Positions 22,970 to 34,422 of a stretch of 64,000 nt of DNA are shown one piece after another. Where the stretch lies: assembly GCF_047663525.1 (NCBI RefSeq), contig NC_092603.1:1508001-1572000 (forward strand). Reading direction: 5' to 3'. How positions within the stretch are numbered: position 1 is the stretch's first letter; each line of letters opens with the position of its first letter. The stretch comes from Anas platyrhynchos (lineage: Eukaryota > Chordata > Aves > Anseriformes > Anatidae). Below the pieces are notes generated by a model that saw nothing but the letters and a program-made list of their open reading frames with translations, made no database searches and was not told where the DNA came from. A program made the translations under genes and the position numbers.

Positions 22970-23564
22970 TGTACTGGGTCTGTCTGGGATGTTAACTTTC
23001 CCTGCAGCAGCCCATACAGTGCTGTGCTCTGCACTTGGAGCTAGAACAGCAGTGGTATCACAGCAGTGTTGTGTCTGCTGCTGAGCAGTGCTGGCACAGC
23101 ATCGGGGCTCTCTCTAACCCTCCTAGGGGGTGGGCAAAAAAGTGAGAGAAGAAACATCACCAGGGCAGCTGACCTAAACCAACCAAAGGGATTTTCCATA
23201 CCATGGTCAATCATCGCTCATTTGTGGGAAGTAGAGAGTAATTTCTTTCCTCTGCTCTTCCAAATAGCCTTTATTGGATTTGTTTGTTTGTTTGTTTGTT
23301 TTTCCCTTTCCCCCTCCCTTTTCCTCTTTCCTTTTTTCCTTTTTTTTTTCCTTTTTTCCTTTTTTTTCTTTTGTTTTTTTTTCCCCTTTAGTTAAATTGC
23401 TTAGTTAACAATAACATTTCCTTACTATTTTTTTTTCCTTTAGTTAAGTTATCCTTATCTCAACCCGTGAGTTGTTCTTTACTTTACTTCTTCCCCTCCT
23501 CATTTAGGGAGGGGGAGTGAGACAGCAATTGTGATTAGCTGCCGAGCACAGTAAAACCACCACA
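22970..23564 (+). mobile_element. Solo LTR fossil (ERVL type), unit 3
   Basis: CCAAC at 22965-22969 and 23565-23569. Shared by duplication with the other units. Confidence 0.78.
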
Positions 23565-23930
23565 CCAACTTCAATGATTCCTTGATCTAGGGCTGAAGTC
23601 TGAGGCCACCTCCTGCCTCTGCTTGGAGGACTTCCAGGAGCTGGTGATGCCTCCTGTGGGCACAGCCTCTGCAGAGCCTGTGTGATGGAGGCTGGAAACT
23701 CTTTGGGTGCCCCCAGGGCGGGGAGGGCAAAGAACCCAGGTGGGACAAGGGGGTCCCAGGCACCAGCTGGGGAAGTGGGGCAGCTGGAGCTTTGGTTCCT
23801 CCTGGCTCTGACTCCCAGGACCAACACCAAGGAGACGGTCTGCTACAAAACTCCTTCGCAGGCAGCAAAGCCTCAGGACAGATAGCACCCAAGAAATGCC
23901 ACTGCCAGACACCATCTTCGTGTGCAAAAC

Positions 23931-23936
23931 TTTATT
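23931..23936 (-). terminator. BGL3 possible poly(A) signal
   Basis: AATAAA on the minus strand just past the 3' end of the CR1 insert, about 1 kb after the stop. The closer signal used by the long-stalk genes is absent here. Confidence 0.25.
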
Positions 23937-23937
23937 T

Positions 23938-24515
23938 CACAGAATCATAGAATTGTAGAATATCCCGAGTTGGAAAGGACCCATAAGGATCATCAAGTGC
24001 AACTCCTGGCACAGCACAGGTCTGCCCAAAAGTTTAGACCATGGGACTAAGTGCACAGTCCAATCGCTTTTTAAATTCAGGCAGGCTTGGTGCAGTGAGT
24101 ACTTCCCTGGGGAGCGCGTTCCAGTGTGCAACCACCCTCTTGGTGAAGAACCTCTTCCTGATGTCCAGCGTAAACTTCCCCTGCCTCAGCTTAATGCCAT
24201 TCCTGTGGGTCCTATCACTGTTGTCTACAGAGAATAGGTCACCTGCCTCTCCACTCCCCCTTGCAAGGAAGTTGTAGACCATGATGAGGTCCCCCCTCAG
24301 CCTCCTCTTCTTCAGGCTGAACAGGCCCAGTGCCCTCAGCCATCTTCGTCGCCCTCCTCTGGGCACTCTCCAACAGTTTAAAGTCCTCTTTGTACTGCAG
24401 TGCCCAGAACTGCACACAGTACTCAAGCTGAGGCCGCATCAGCGCAGAGCAGAGCGGGACAATCACTTCCCTCAACCAACGAGCAATGCCGTGCTCGATG
24501 CACCCCAGGGTACGC
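23938..24515 (-). mobile_element. CR1 LINE 3' of BGL3
   Basis: Same insertion, near-identical to the copy 3' of BGL1. Confidence 0.85.
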
Positions 24516-24934
24516 TTGCCACAGTTCTGTTGCTGCTGTGCCTTTTTGTGCTCCAGAGGGGGGAACAAAAAGCCCCCACAGGCTGCTCATGCTCAGCACC
24601 AGGCACAGAGCAAAGATCAACCCCAACCTAGGAGGCAAAGGTGGCCTGCAATGGCCAGCAGCACACGGTGACCACATCCCTTGCCCTGGGGTCTGCAAGC
24701 AGTGCAAGAAGAGGAGAGAAAAGCATGGAGAGCTGCTGCAGCCCCTGTGCTGCCCGCTGGGGCTCAGAGGCAGGGTGAGACGCGTGGGTGCCATCAGGGC
24801 TTGTGCCTCAGCACAGGAGTCCTGGGCAGGGCAGAGCCCAGTGGCCGCAAGGGGCCTGGCCCCTGCTTGCAGCATCCCAGCCCTCCTCCAGCAGCAGGGA
24901 GGAATAAAGGAGCAGCCCCTGGCCCCACTGCCCC

Positions 24935-25563
24935 TCATTCCTGTGCTGCTCCTGCAGGACCAAGGAGAGGTGATGCAGGAGTGGCTGGAGAATCACAGGA
25001 GCTCCCCAGGGCTGTGGACGTGGTGTGGGGGGTGCTGTCCCTCAGGCACAGCTGAAATCCCTCTGTCCACACCAGAAACCAGGGGCGGATGGGCTTTGTA
25101 TCGAAGTTGGCTGCTGGGAACTTAAAGATCTCAACGCCGTTGTCAGCATTGATGAAAGACACCTGCTGCTGGGTACAGTCCAGACAGACCCAGATTCTCG
25201 TGGGGATAGAGGACAGGGACAAGGGCATGCGAGGTAACGTCAGAGATTTGAGTTGCCCTTGTTGGTACCGCACAGCCCAGATCCCTTCTTCAGGAGTCAT
25301 TTTGTAAAAGCCAGTTCTGGTCACAGAAGCCCAAGCCACCCCCACACCCCACCAAGAATACGTATCCATCTTCCCCTCCACCTCCACCAACCAGCAGTGC
25401 CTCCCCTCTTCAAACTCCTCACGTCCCAACACGCAGCACCAACTGTCAAATCTGTCCAGGCTGGAAGGTAACTGCTGCTGTTCACTTTGAAATCTTACTC
25501 TCCTGTGGTCCTCTGACAGGACGAGCCGGGGATGAGCCGTGTCCGGATCCAGGGTCACCTTCA
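24935..25563 (-). CDS. BGL3 B30.2 exon with extended C-terminus
   Basis: It carries KVTLDPDTAHPRLVLSEDHR, GRHCWLVEVEGK, WWGVGVAWASVTRTG, EGIWAVRY, IWVCLDCTQQQVSFIN and RPWFLVW. After LCLRDST it continues for 31 residues rich in Ser, Thr, Pro and Ala before TGA 24935-24937. The tail translates sequence that is 3' UTR in BGL1, 2, 4 and 5. Confidence 0.88.
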
Positions 25564-28500
25564 CTGCAGGGACAGAAGGAGCCAGGCCATCAGGGGCAGA
25601 GCTCAGCCCTGGGCAGGCTTTCCCCAGCTCGGGGCCAGGACCTGCCCCACGGGGCAGGAGATGGGGCACCTCTTGGCTCCTGAACATGCCCCACCAGGGG
25701 CAGGAGAAGCACCACAGAGGGCAACCCAGTGCACATTTACCTGTATTGTGAGGCAGCAGAAACTTTCTCCATGCTGGAAGGAGAGGGGAGAGCTGGTCAC
25801 AGCCCATGGCTGGTACCCAGTGGGTGTGGGCAGGGTGAGGGGCCAGCCCTGGGCTGCTCTGTCCCAGCTCCCCTGCACATCACCTTGGTGTTGCCCTAGG
25901 GCCCAAGCTCAGGGACACTCACCCAGCTCTGCAGCTTTTTTCTCTGAAAAGGAAAGTGAATATAATGCATGATCAGGGGGGAGAGTTGCTCAGCCCATGG
26001 CTTCTTTCAAGGGAAGACCCCACTTTCCCTTAGCTAGGGAGGGAAACTCACCAAGCATTGCATGTTCTTTCGCTGCAAAAGAAAGAAAAAAGGAAAACAT
26101 GATCAGAGATCATAGTTTCTGATCCCGTAGCTCTCACTAAGACATTATATATATAATTATATATATGTTTGTTTGTTTGTTTGTTTGTTTAGAGAGTGAG
26201 ACTTACCCAGGTCTACAGCTTGTTTCTCTGGAAAACAAAAGAAAAAGGAATTAATGGTCAGAGGAAGAAATTTGTTATCTCTTGCAAAAACCCAAATTCC
26301 TGCTCTCCCTGGAGTGAGAAAACACAGAAAAGACGAAAAGTGAATGGGGATCGCTAGAATGGGGACAGAGCACCTTGCTCCCAGATTCAGAAGGACCAGA
26401 CTAACAGGGAGCAAGGACCCAGCTTGGAGCAAGGCTCGTGCACGTTGAGCATTAAGGACAGACACTTGTGTAGCTCTCTGCACCGCGCCACCAAAACACA
26501 AGGGGAAGTAAATGGAGATGGGTGGAGGACGTCCCTGTCTTGGAAACATCAGTGCAGAGCAGGGCAGCCCTGCAGCTCGCTCCCCATCCCCACCTTGATC
26601 CCCGTTCCTTTCAGCCATCCCGGCCGTGTCCCTTGCCCAGGGCAGCCCCAGCCCCAGCACTCCCCACTCCCACCCCAGGCTCCAGCTGCTCCTCCAGCAC
26701 CCCCGGGCCACCAGCACACAAGCCCCCAGAGCCCACCCAGGCCAGGCCATCCCTCAGGGACACCACTTCCACAGGGGCTGGGGGCAGGGACTGCAAGGAC
26801 TCACCCAGCTCTCGCCTCTGTGCCACTGAAAAGCAAAGGCGGAGGAAGAGGTGGTGAGCAGAGCAGCTTGGTTGCTGGGTGGGAACATGTGCAGGGGGCC
26901 TGCGCCTTGCCACCAGCCCCACGCTGCAGCCATGCTCCCTGGCCTCCCACCCAAGGCCCCTTGCTCCAGACCCACACAGGTCCCTGCAGAACACCTCCCT
27001 CCGCTCCATCCCTGCACTGCCAGATTACCTTGCTTTCGAAAGAGATAAACACCGAGGCCAATGGACACAGCCAAAAGCACGAGGACCAGAGCCAGAGCCA
27101 CCATCCAGGGCTGGGCGTTGTGGAAGAAGGGAGCTGAGAAAAGGCACCAGGAAAAGGGCTGTGTTTCCATGCCCGTGGATGAAAAAGCAAGACCCAGACT
27201 TCTGCCAGGTCAGGAGAAGTGTGGGGGCCAGGAACACCTCACCCTGGCTGTGCCATTTGTACCTGAGATGTGCACGGATGATTCCCGTTCCTGCTGGAGG
27301 CGGCTGCTCCTGACCACGCAGGACAAGGGCCCCTCCACGCTCCCGGTCACGATGACGGCGCCTTCGATTTCAAAGAGCCCCTCCTGGTCTTGGGAATGTG
27401 TCTGGGAGACTGAGGGCAGGTGCTGCCCGCGAGCATCCCTCCACAGCAGCTGCGGCAACGGGTACCAGCCGGCCGATCGACACAGCACCCGGACACCTCC
27501 GGCCTCGTAGCCCCCCAGGGAGAGGTGGGGGTCAGCGCCTGTGGCTGGGGGAAGAGCGTGTGGCTGGGGCTTGACTTGGACAGGGATTCAGTTCCAAGGC
27601 AAAGACCCCATCTGCTCCCATGCCAGCCACAGCCCAGACCAACCATGGCCCCAGGGATTCTCAGACCTGGCAATCCACACACCTACCCTCATCCCAGACA
27701 ACCCTAGCTGGTGCCAGAACCAGAGAACAGGGATGCACATGTACAATGCCTGTGGCCACAAATCACCCAGGAAACCCAGGTGCTGAGCTTCAGCACCTCC
27801 AGGCAGCTTCTCTGCACCAATCTGTGCTGGTTCAAGAAGCCCCGAGACTTCCAGACAATGTCTCACGTCTCCCCCAGCACAAAAAGCAAAACCCAAAAGA
27901 GGTCCAGCTGCTCAGAGGTCTCTTCCCTGCTCCAGGCACTGTGTTTGGTAGCTTCATAGGCACAGATGAAGGGGCTGCTCAGCAGCCTGTGCCCAGTGCC
28001 CTTAAACCATCATGGGAATGGTCTGCATAGACACCAGTGAAAACTAACAACTATATCCTACCTATGGATCTCTCTTCCCAAATACTACCTCCATTTGCAT
28101 GACCATATTCCATGCTGTTTAATAGCTGAGACAGGAAAAAGAAACTTAAATTCTCCCCTGGAATTCCCGGTGTATTACCCCAGCCACAAACCTGACAACT
28201 CCAGCTCCACCGTTGCTTCATCATAAGCATCAGCATTTTTCACAGTGCAGAAATACTGGCCATCATCAGAGGTTCTCAGCCCCGTGATTCGCAAGTCCAG
28301 GCTTCCAGCAGAGAGACCATCTCTGACCAACTCTGTCCTCCCGGCATATGCCCCCATCTGCTCCCTGTATAGGTCCTGACCATTGCGGTAGTGGTGCACT
28401 GTCTCAGACAAATCATTCCGGATCCACCTGACCTCCAAGCTGCGAGCATCATGTTGAGGGGACAAGTGGCAGGGCAGCACGACATCCTGCCCCACGGTGG

Positions 28501-29044
28501 CAGTGACAGGGTGTCCTGGTCCCTCCACTCTGAGCTGGGCTGGACAATGGAGAAGGGCACAGAGAGGCGGTGAGATTTTGCCATTGTAAATTTAGGGTCA
28601 GTGAGTGACAAAGGGCGAGCTGTGTGTGAGTTGGTGCATGCTGTGTCCGCCTTGTCCTGTTGGATACTGGTGTCACAGGAGAGGGAGAGGGAGGATGAGC
28701 AGGAGAAGGAGGGGTGCTGGGAGTGGGAACCCTCTCTGCAGCATTCAGGCAGGTGAAGAAGAGCCAGAAAGTGCAGCCGAGGCGGCGCCCGGATTGCATG
28801 GAAGAACCAAAGGGAAAGCGAAACCGAGAGGGGGCAGAGCTGTGGGCTCAGGTTCCCCCTGTCCCACGGCCGCTCCCCTGCCCCACATCATCAAGTCTGT
28901 CAGGACCAGAGGGGAGAACCCCCAGCAGCCCTGCAGGATCCTACCTGAGCCCAGCCGCAGGAGGAGCAGAGTGATGAGGGAAGTCAGGAGACCCCTGGTA
29001 TGGCCGGTGAGGCTGGGGTGTCTGTAGACACAGGAGAGCCCCAT
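24935..29044 (-). CDS. BGL3: butyrophilin-like receptor, V-C-TM-4 heptads-B30.2, intact
   Basis: The exons are 28945-29044, 28192-28539, 27263-27544, 27029-27133, 26805-26825, 26207-26227, 26052-26072, 25923-25943, 25741-25773 and 24935-25563. They total 1581 bp, or 526 residues, the size usual for mammalian butyrophilins. The domains are signal 1-33, IgV 34-149, IgC 150-243, TM exon 244-278, four heptads 279-306, linker 307-317 and B30.2 318-526. The stalk is much shorter than in BGL1, 4 and 5. The B30.2 exon runs 31 codons beyond the stop used by the long-stalk genes. All splice sites are canonical. BGL6 is its near twin. No function beyond the family can be claimed. Confidence 0.87.
25923..26825 (-). 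CDS. BGL3 four 21-bp heptad exons
   Basis: The exons are 26805-26825, 26207-26227, 26052-26072 and 25923-25943. They encode VAQRREL, EKQAVDL, a heptad containing KEHAML, and a final one with KKAAEL. The linker exon 25741-25773 reads AWRKFLLPHNT. The intron 26228-26804 keeps the long first-stalk intron of the other genes, and a TA/TTTG microsatellite sits at 26145-26190. Confidence 0.85.
27029..27133 (-). CDS. BGL3 transmembrane exon
   Basis: The hydrophobic sequence is identical to BGL1 (VALALVLVLLAVSIGLGVYL, then FRKQ). The borders are canonical. Confidence 0.88.
27263..27544 (-). CDS. BGL3 IgC-like exon
   Basis: A 94-codon butyrophilin C-type domain containing VLCRSAGWYPLPQLLWRD, GLFEIEGAVIVTGS and LSCVVRSSRLQQERESSVHIS. 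The intron to IgV (27545-28191, 647 bp) is longer than in BGL1 and holds no gene. Confidence 0.88.
28192..28539 (-). CDS. BGL3 IgV exon
   Basis: A 116-codon V-set with the conserved Cys/Trp/Cys. It differs from BGL1 in the loops, for example RNDLSETVHHYRNGQDLY and EQMGAYAGRTEL, and in the late strand (VKNADAYDEATVELELSG). Confidence 0.9.
28945..29044 (-). CDS. BGL3 signal peptide exon
   Basis: ATG at 29042-29044; MGLSCVYRHPSLTGHTRGLL and then a hydrophobic core ending RLGS. The donor is GTAGGATCC. Confidence 0.8.
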
Positions 29045-30029
29045 CTGTGCTGCAGCGGGAGCAGGAGCTGGCATCAGAAGCTGGAGCAGAAGAGAGGGGG
29101 GACCAAGGGGCTTCAGGCACCACAGGCAGATGGGGAAGGAGTCCCCCTGGGCCCAGGCACAAGGAGCCACAGCCAGCAGCGCCTTGGGCAGGGCGCAGAG
29201 CCTGCGCTTATCATGGTCTGGGGGACACAGCAGGCAGCCCCCAGGGGTTCTTCTCCAAGGGAGTCACACTGACAGAGAGGTCCCTCACCGAACCCAGCAG
29301 AGCTGCGGAAAGCCCAAGGCTACGCCCAACTTCCCTAACCTTTCACACAGAATCACACAGAATCTCTAGGTTGGAAGAGACCTCAAGATCATCGAGTCCA
29401 ACCTCTGACCTAACACTAACAGTCCCCACTAAACCATATCCCTAAGTTCTACATCTAAACGTCTTTTGAAGACTTCCAGGGATGGTGACTCAACCACCTC
29501 CCTGGGCAGCCCGTTCCAGTGCCTAACAACCCTTTCAGTAAAGAAATTCTTCCTAACATCTAACCTAAAACTCCCCTGGCGCAACTTTAGCCCATTCCCC
29601 CTCGTCCTGTCACCAGGCACATGGGAGAACAGGCCAACCCCCATCTCGCTAGAGCCTCCTTTAATATACTTATACAGAGTGATAAGGTCACCCCTGAGCC
29701 TCCTTTTCTCTAGGCTGAACAAGCCCAGCTCCTTCAGCCGCTCCTCATAGGACTTGCTCTCCAGGCCCCTCACCAGCTTCGTCGCCCTTCTCTGGACCCG
29801 CTCAAGCACCTCGATGTCCTTCTTGTAGCGAGGGGCCCAGAACTTTGCCCAGTTCCTGCCTGCAATAACCCTCTGGGAGCACCTTTGTCCCTGGGGCAAT
29901 GGGAGCAAGTTTCCTGGGAGCTCTAGAGGCCTGGCACCACCATCCCATCACAGCTGGGTGCCCTGCCCAATGCCTTCAGCAAGCACAAGGGGCTTGTCCC
30001 CAGCAGGAGCCTCTCCAGAACACCAGTTA
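29045..30029 (-). other. BGL3 5' flank with a CR1 insertion
   Basis: Conserved upstream sequence at 29045-29343 and 29847-30029, interrupted by a CR1. BGL6 has the same flank without that insert. Confidence 0.5.
29344..29842 (-). mobile_element. CR1 LINE, 5'-truncated, in the BGL3 upstream region
   Basis: Minus-strand ORF2 C-terminus ([52 protein letters not shown]) and a CR1 3' tail with cacagaatcacac. CTTT flanks it at 29340-29343 and 29843-29846. BGL6 at 58410 is the empty site; the displacement between the genes changes by exactly 503 bp here. Confidence 0.9.
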
Positions 30030-31798
30030 ATGCTAGTCTTTCCCTGATGCTTCGACTCCGCCACTCCTCAAATCACTCTGCTCCTGCTCCTTGTGGGGTC
30101 CCTCTCATGGGATGCCGTCCTTCCCAAAATGATCCTGTGTGGTCTTTACTCTGGCATCCCAGTGGTCTGCCGTTCCTGCCCGCCTTTTTACGTAGAGGGA
30201 CGGAGAGTTCTTGCGCTCCAAGGAAAACATCCTTAGAGTCTCCAGCTCTCCTCAGCTCCTTTGTCCCATAGGATGGTATTCCAGGGGATCTCATCCTCTA
30301 GGTCTTTAAATAGCTTGGATTTGCTCTTTGGAAGTTCAGGGTCCTGCCTTGGCCCTTTGCCAGGCCCACATTCCTGGAGATCACGAACTCAACCATGGCA
30401 TGGTCACTGCAGCCCAGATTGCCTCCAGTCTTGACATCTTTAATGAGCTTGTCCACATAGGTGAGCGCCAGGTCAAGTAACTCTTCAGGTCAAGTATCGC
30501 TTCAGGTCAAGTAACGCTCCAGGTCAAGTAACGCTTCTCATTACTTGACGCTCCTCAACGCGCTCTAGGAATCTCCTGGATTGCTTAAAGCCTGCTGTGT
30601 AGTTTTCCCAGCAGACATCCAGGTGGTTCAAGTCCCCCATCAGGATGAGAGCGTGTGAGAATGATGCTTCTTGTAGTTGAAGCAAGAAGGCCTCATCCAT
30701 AGACTCCCCTTGATCAGGCAGCCTGTAGTAGACTCTGGAAGAACCATGTTTCTGTGATAGCAATCAGGTCATATTTGTCTAGAATCACAGAATCACAGAA
30801 TTGTCTAGGTTGGAAGAGACCTCAAGATCATCGAGTCCAACCTCTGACCTAACACTAACAGTCCCCACTAAACCATATCCCTAAGCTCTACATCTAAACA
30901 TCTTTTAAAGACTTCCAGTGATGGTGACTCCACCACTTCCCTGGGCAGCCTGTTCCAATGTCTAACAACCCTTTCAGTAAAGAAGTTCTTCCTAACATCC
31001 AACCTGAACCTCCCCTGGCTCAACTTCAGCCCATTCCCCCTCGTCCTGTCACCAGGCATGTGGGAGAACAGACCAACCCCCACCTCACTACAGCCTCCTT
31101 TAAGGTATCTGTAGAGAGCAATAAAGTTGCCCCTGAGCCTCCTTTTCTCCAGGCTGAACAAGCCCAGCTCCCTCAGCCACTCCTCGTAGGACTTGTTCTC
31201 CAGGCCCCTCACCAGCTTCGTCACCCTTCTCTGGACCCACTCAAGCACCTCGATGTCCTTCTTGTAGCGAGGGGCCCAAAACTGAACACAGTACTCGAGG
31301 TGCGGCCTCACCAGAGCCGAATACAGGGGGACGATCACCTCCCTAGCCCTGCTGGCCACACTGTTTCTGATACAAGCCAGGATGCCGTTGGCCTTCGTGG
31401 CCACCTGAGCACACTGCTGGCTCATATTCAGCCGACTGTCCACCATCACTCTCAGGTCCTTCGCTGCCTGACAGCTCTCCAACCACTCATCTCCCAGCCT
31501 GTAGCTCTGCTTGGGGTTATTGCACCCCAGGTGCAGGACCCAGCACTTGACCTTGTTAAACTTCATACAGTTGACCTCAGCCCATCGGTGCAGCCTATCC
31601 AGATCCTCCTGCAGAGCCTTCCTACCCTCGAGCAGATTTCTTTTTCAAGTCTAATTTCACCTTGGTTTCCAATTCCTCTTGCTTGTTTCCTGTGCTGCAT
31701 ACACTGGTGTAGAGGCATTTCAGGTGGGCTGTTGGTCGTATTGCATTTCTAGAACCCTTCCTGTTGTATTGGGACAGGTCACGAGAGTTTCCCTGCCA
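30030..31798 (-). mobile_element. CR1 LINE endonuclease fragment split by a younger CR1, unit 3/4 border
   Basis: The same old fragment as at 9600-10457, with a short extra run of gtcaagta-type repeats near 30470-30540. It is interrupted at 30782-31648. Confidence 0.8.
30782..31648 (-). mobile_element. Nested CR1 LINE, 867 bp, with an open ORF2 C-terminus
   Basis: A 232-codon minus-strand frame ([17 protein letters not shown] to RDMV) covers the end of CR1 ORF2, followed by its 3' tail. GTCTA flanks it at 30777-30781 and 31649-31653. The empty site is at about 10306. Confidence 0.9.
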
Positions 31799-32137
31799 TT
31801 ACTTAGAGTGATGGTGTTCTCAGCCATGCTTTCTTGCTCGCCCTGCCTGCAAGCACTGCCATGCAAACTGCCATGCCATGCCCTGACCAACACGCCATGC
31901 TCTGTTCACCACGCTCCTGGACTCTTGCTCTCCCTAGGGTTCTGCCTTTATATGACAGAAAGGAGGCTTCTGGATCCTCCCATGCCTCATCAGCTGGCCT
32001 CACAAGGGCTGCTGAGTCCTAGCAGCTCCCTTGGATTCCTCGAATACCCTCGATGAAGGAAAACCCCTGCATGCCTCGATCCTCCACTCTGCTGCAGGAC
32101 GCATCTGCCCTGGAGCCGATTGCCTCGTCTTCTTTTG
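31799..32137. other. Unit 4 backbone, no gene seen
   Basis: A copy of the 1-339 block. The minus strand carries a TATAAAG-like element at 31946-31952 (also 51406-51412 and 60515-60521) that is altered in units 1-3. Confidence 0.4.
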
Positions 32138-32475
32138 TAATGATTTAAAATATTCCCACACTTGGAATTTCCATGTTCAGAAGTTCACTTATTTAATTAC
32201 ACAGAGTATTGCTAATTCTTTTACATTGAAATCCATGCTAAATAATTCATGCTTTCACGCACAAAGCCAAATTTATAAATGGAGTTAGGAACGGAGAACT
32301 GGAGCCCACAAATAGGGTTTGCAAACTTGAAGCAAAGGCGTGCCTGAAGTCTGAGTGCCCCCACCAGCTGACACAGGTCTCAGCATGCAGTGAGGTGCGC
32401 GGGGCAGCCTCTGGAACCACTGCCCCTCATTCTTGCCCTGCTCCTGCAGGACCAAGGAGACGTGAGCCAGGAGTG
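32138..32475 (-). pseudogene. Relic BG 3' end, unit 4
   Basis: Same relic, close to unit 6. Confidence 0.68.
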
Positions 32476-32774
32476 CAGAAATTTCTTCTCAGAAAGAATG
32501 GTTAGGCATTGGAACGGGTTGTCCTGGGAGTTGGTGGAGTCACTGTCCCTGGGGGCATTTAAGGAAAGTTTGGACGTGGTGCTTAGGGACATGGTTTATT
32601 GGGTAATAGTGGTGGCAGAGAGGTGGTTGGCCCAGATGTGAGAAACAAAGATGTGATTTTGCAGCAGAAGGTGTGTTTTTGCAGTGGAAAATGACACTAT
32701 TCTTGCATACTTGGAAGGGATTTTGCAGGCATGGCAGTGGCGTAGCAGTGATGACCTTAGAGGTCTTTTCCAAC
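32476..32774 (+). mobile_element. CR1 LINE 3' end, plus strand, unit 4
   Basis: Same insertion; resumes at 33472 after the LTR. Confidence 0.82.
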
Positions 32775-33471
32775 TGTACTGGGTCTGTCTGGGATGTTAA
32801 CTTTCCCTGCAGCAGCCCATACAGTGCTGTGCTCTGCACTTGGAGCTAGAACAGCAGTGGTATCACACCAGTGTTGTGTCTGCTGCTGAGCAGTGCTGGC
32901 ACAGCATCGAGACTCTCTCTAACCCTCCTAGGGGGTGGGCAAAAAAGTGAGAAAAGAAACATCACCAGGGCAGCTGACCTAAACCAACCAAAGGGATATT
33001 TCATACCGTGTGATGTCACACTCAGCAATAAAAGGTGGAAAAAGGAAGAACAGAGGAGGGGTGGGCTCTCATTGTGAAAACGTCGGTCCTCCTCCCGAAC
33101 ACCGGCTACGTGAGTTGAGGCCCTCTTTCAAGGATGTGGTCAATCATTGCTCATTTGTGGGAAGTAGAGAGTAATTTCTTTCCTCTGCACTTCCACATAG
33201 CCTTTATTTGATTTGTTTGTTTGTTTGTTTGTTTTTCCCATTCCCCCTCCCTTTTCCCCTTTCCTTTTTTCCTTTTTTTTTTTTTCCCCTTCAGTTAAAT
33301 TGCTTAGTTAACAATAACATTTCCTTAATATTTTTTTTTTCCTTTAGTTAAGTTATCCTTACCTCAACCCGTGAGTTGTTCTTTACTTTACTTCTTCCCC
33401 TCCTCATGTAGGGAGGGGGAGTGAGACAGCAGTTGTGGTGTTTAGTTGCCAAGCACAGTAAAACCACCACA
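32775..33471 (+). mobile_element. Solo LTR fossil (ERVL type), unit 4
   Basis: CCAAC at 32770-32774 and 33472-33476. The longest copy, about 697 bp. Confidence 0.78.
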
Positions 33472-33844
33472 CCAACTTCAGTGATACCTTGATCTAGGGC
33501 TGAAGTCTGAGGCCACCTCCTGCCTCTGCTTGGAGGACTTCCAAGAGCTGGTGATGCCTCCTGTGGGCACAGCCTCTGCAGAGCCTGTGTGATGGAGGCT
33601 GGAAACTCTTTGGGTGCCCCCAGGGCAGGGAGGGCAATGAACCCAGGTGGGACAAGGGGGACCCAGGCACCAGCTGGGGAAGTGGGGCAGCTGGAGCTTT
33701 GGTTCCTCCTGGCTCTGACTCCCAGGACCAACACCAAGGAGACGGTCTGCTGCAAGACGCCTTCGCAGGCAGGAAAGCCTCAGGACAGAAAGCACCCAGC
33801 AAATGCCACTGCCAGACTCCATCTTCGTGTGCAAAACTTTATTT

Positions 33845-34422
33845 CACAGAATCATAGAATTGTAGAATATCCTGAGTTGGAAGGGACCCATAAGGATCAT
33901 CAAGTCCAACTCCTGGCACAGCACAGGTCTGCCCAAAAGTTTAGACCATGGGACTAAGTGCACAGTCCAATCGCTTTTTAAATTCAGGCAGGCTTGGTGC
34001 AGTGAGTACTTGCCTGGGGAGCCTGTTCCAGTGTGCAACCACCCTCTTGGTGAAGAACCTCTTCCTGATGTCCAGCGTAAACTTCCCCTGCCTCAGCTTA
34101 ATGCCATTCCCGTGGGTCCTATCACTGTTGTCTACAGAGAGTAGGTCACCTGCCTCTCCACTCCCCCTTGCAAGGAAGTTGTAGACCATGATGAGGTCCC
34201 CCCTCAGCCTCCTCTTCTTCAGGCTGAACAGGCCCAGTGCCCTCAGCCATCTTCGTCGCCCTCCTCTGGGCACTCTCCAACAGTTTAAAGTCCTCTTTGT
34301 ACTGTGGTGCCCAGAACTGCACACAGTACTCGAGCTGAGGCCCCACCAGCGCAGAGCAGAGCGGGACAATCACTTCCCTCAACCAACGAGCAATGCCGTG
34401 CTTGATGCACCCCAGGGTACGC
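33845..34422 (-). mobile_element. CR1 LINE 3' of BGL4
   Basis: Same insertion. Confidence 0.85.

Larger units (their letters stand above)
23596..24934 (-). other. BGL3 3' flank around the CR1
   Basis: The part next to the gene (24516-24934) is much shorter than in the long-stalk genes; the stretch with the usual poly(A) signal is missing. Confidence 0.5.

Noticed and set aside
26145-26190. Regulatory TA-rich element
   Set aside because: A simple microsatellite whose length differs between BGL3 and BGL6; nothing suggests function.
30958-31752. 264-codon plus-strand frame (also 59527-60321)
   Set aside because: Antisense shadow of the CR1 ORF2 C-terminus.
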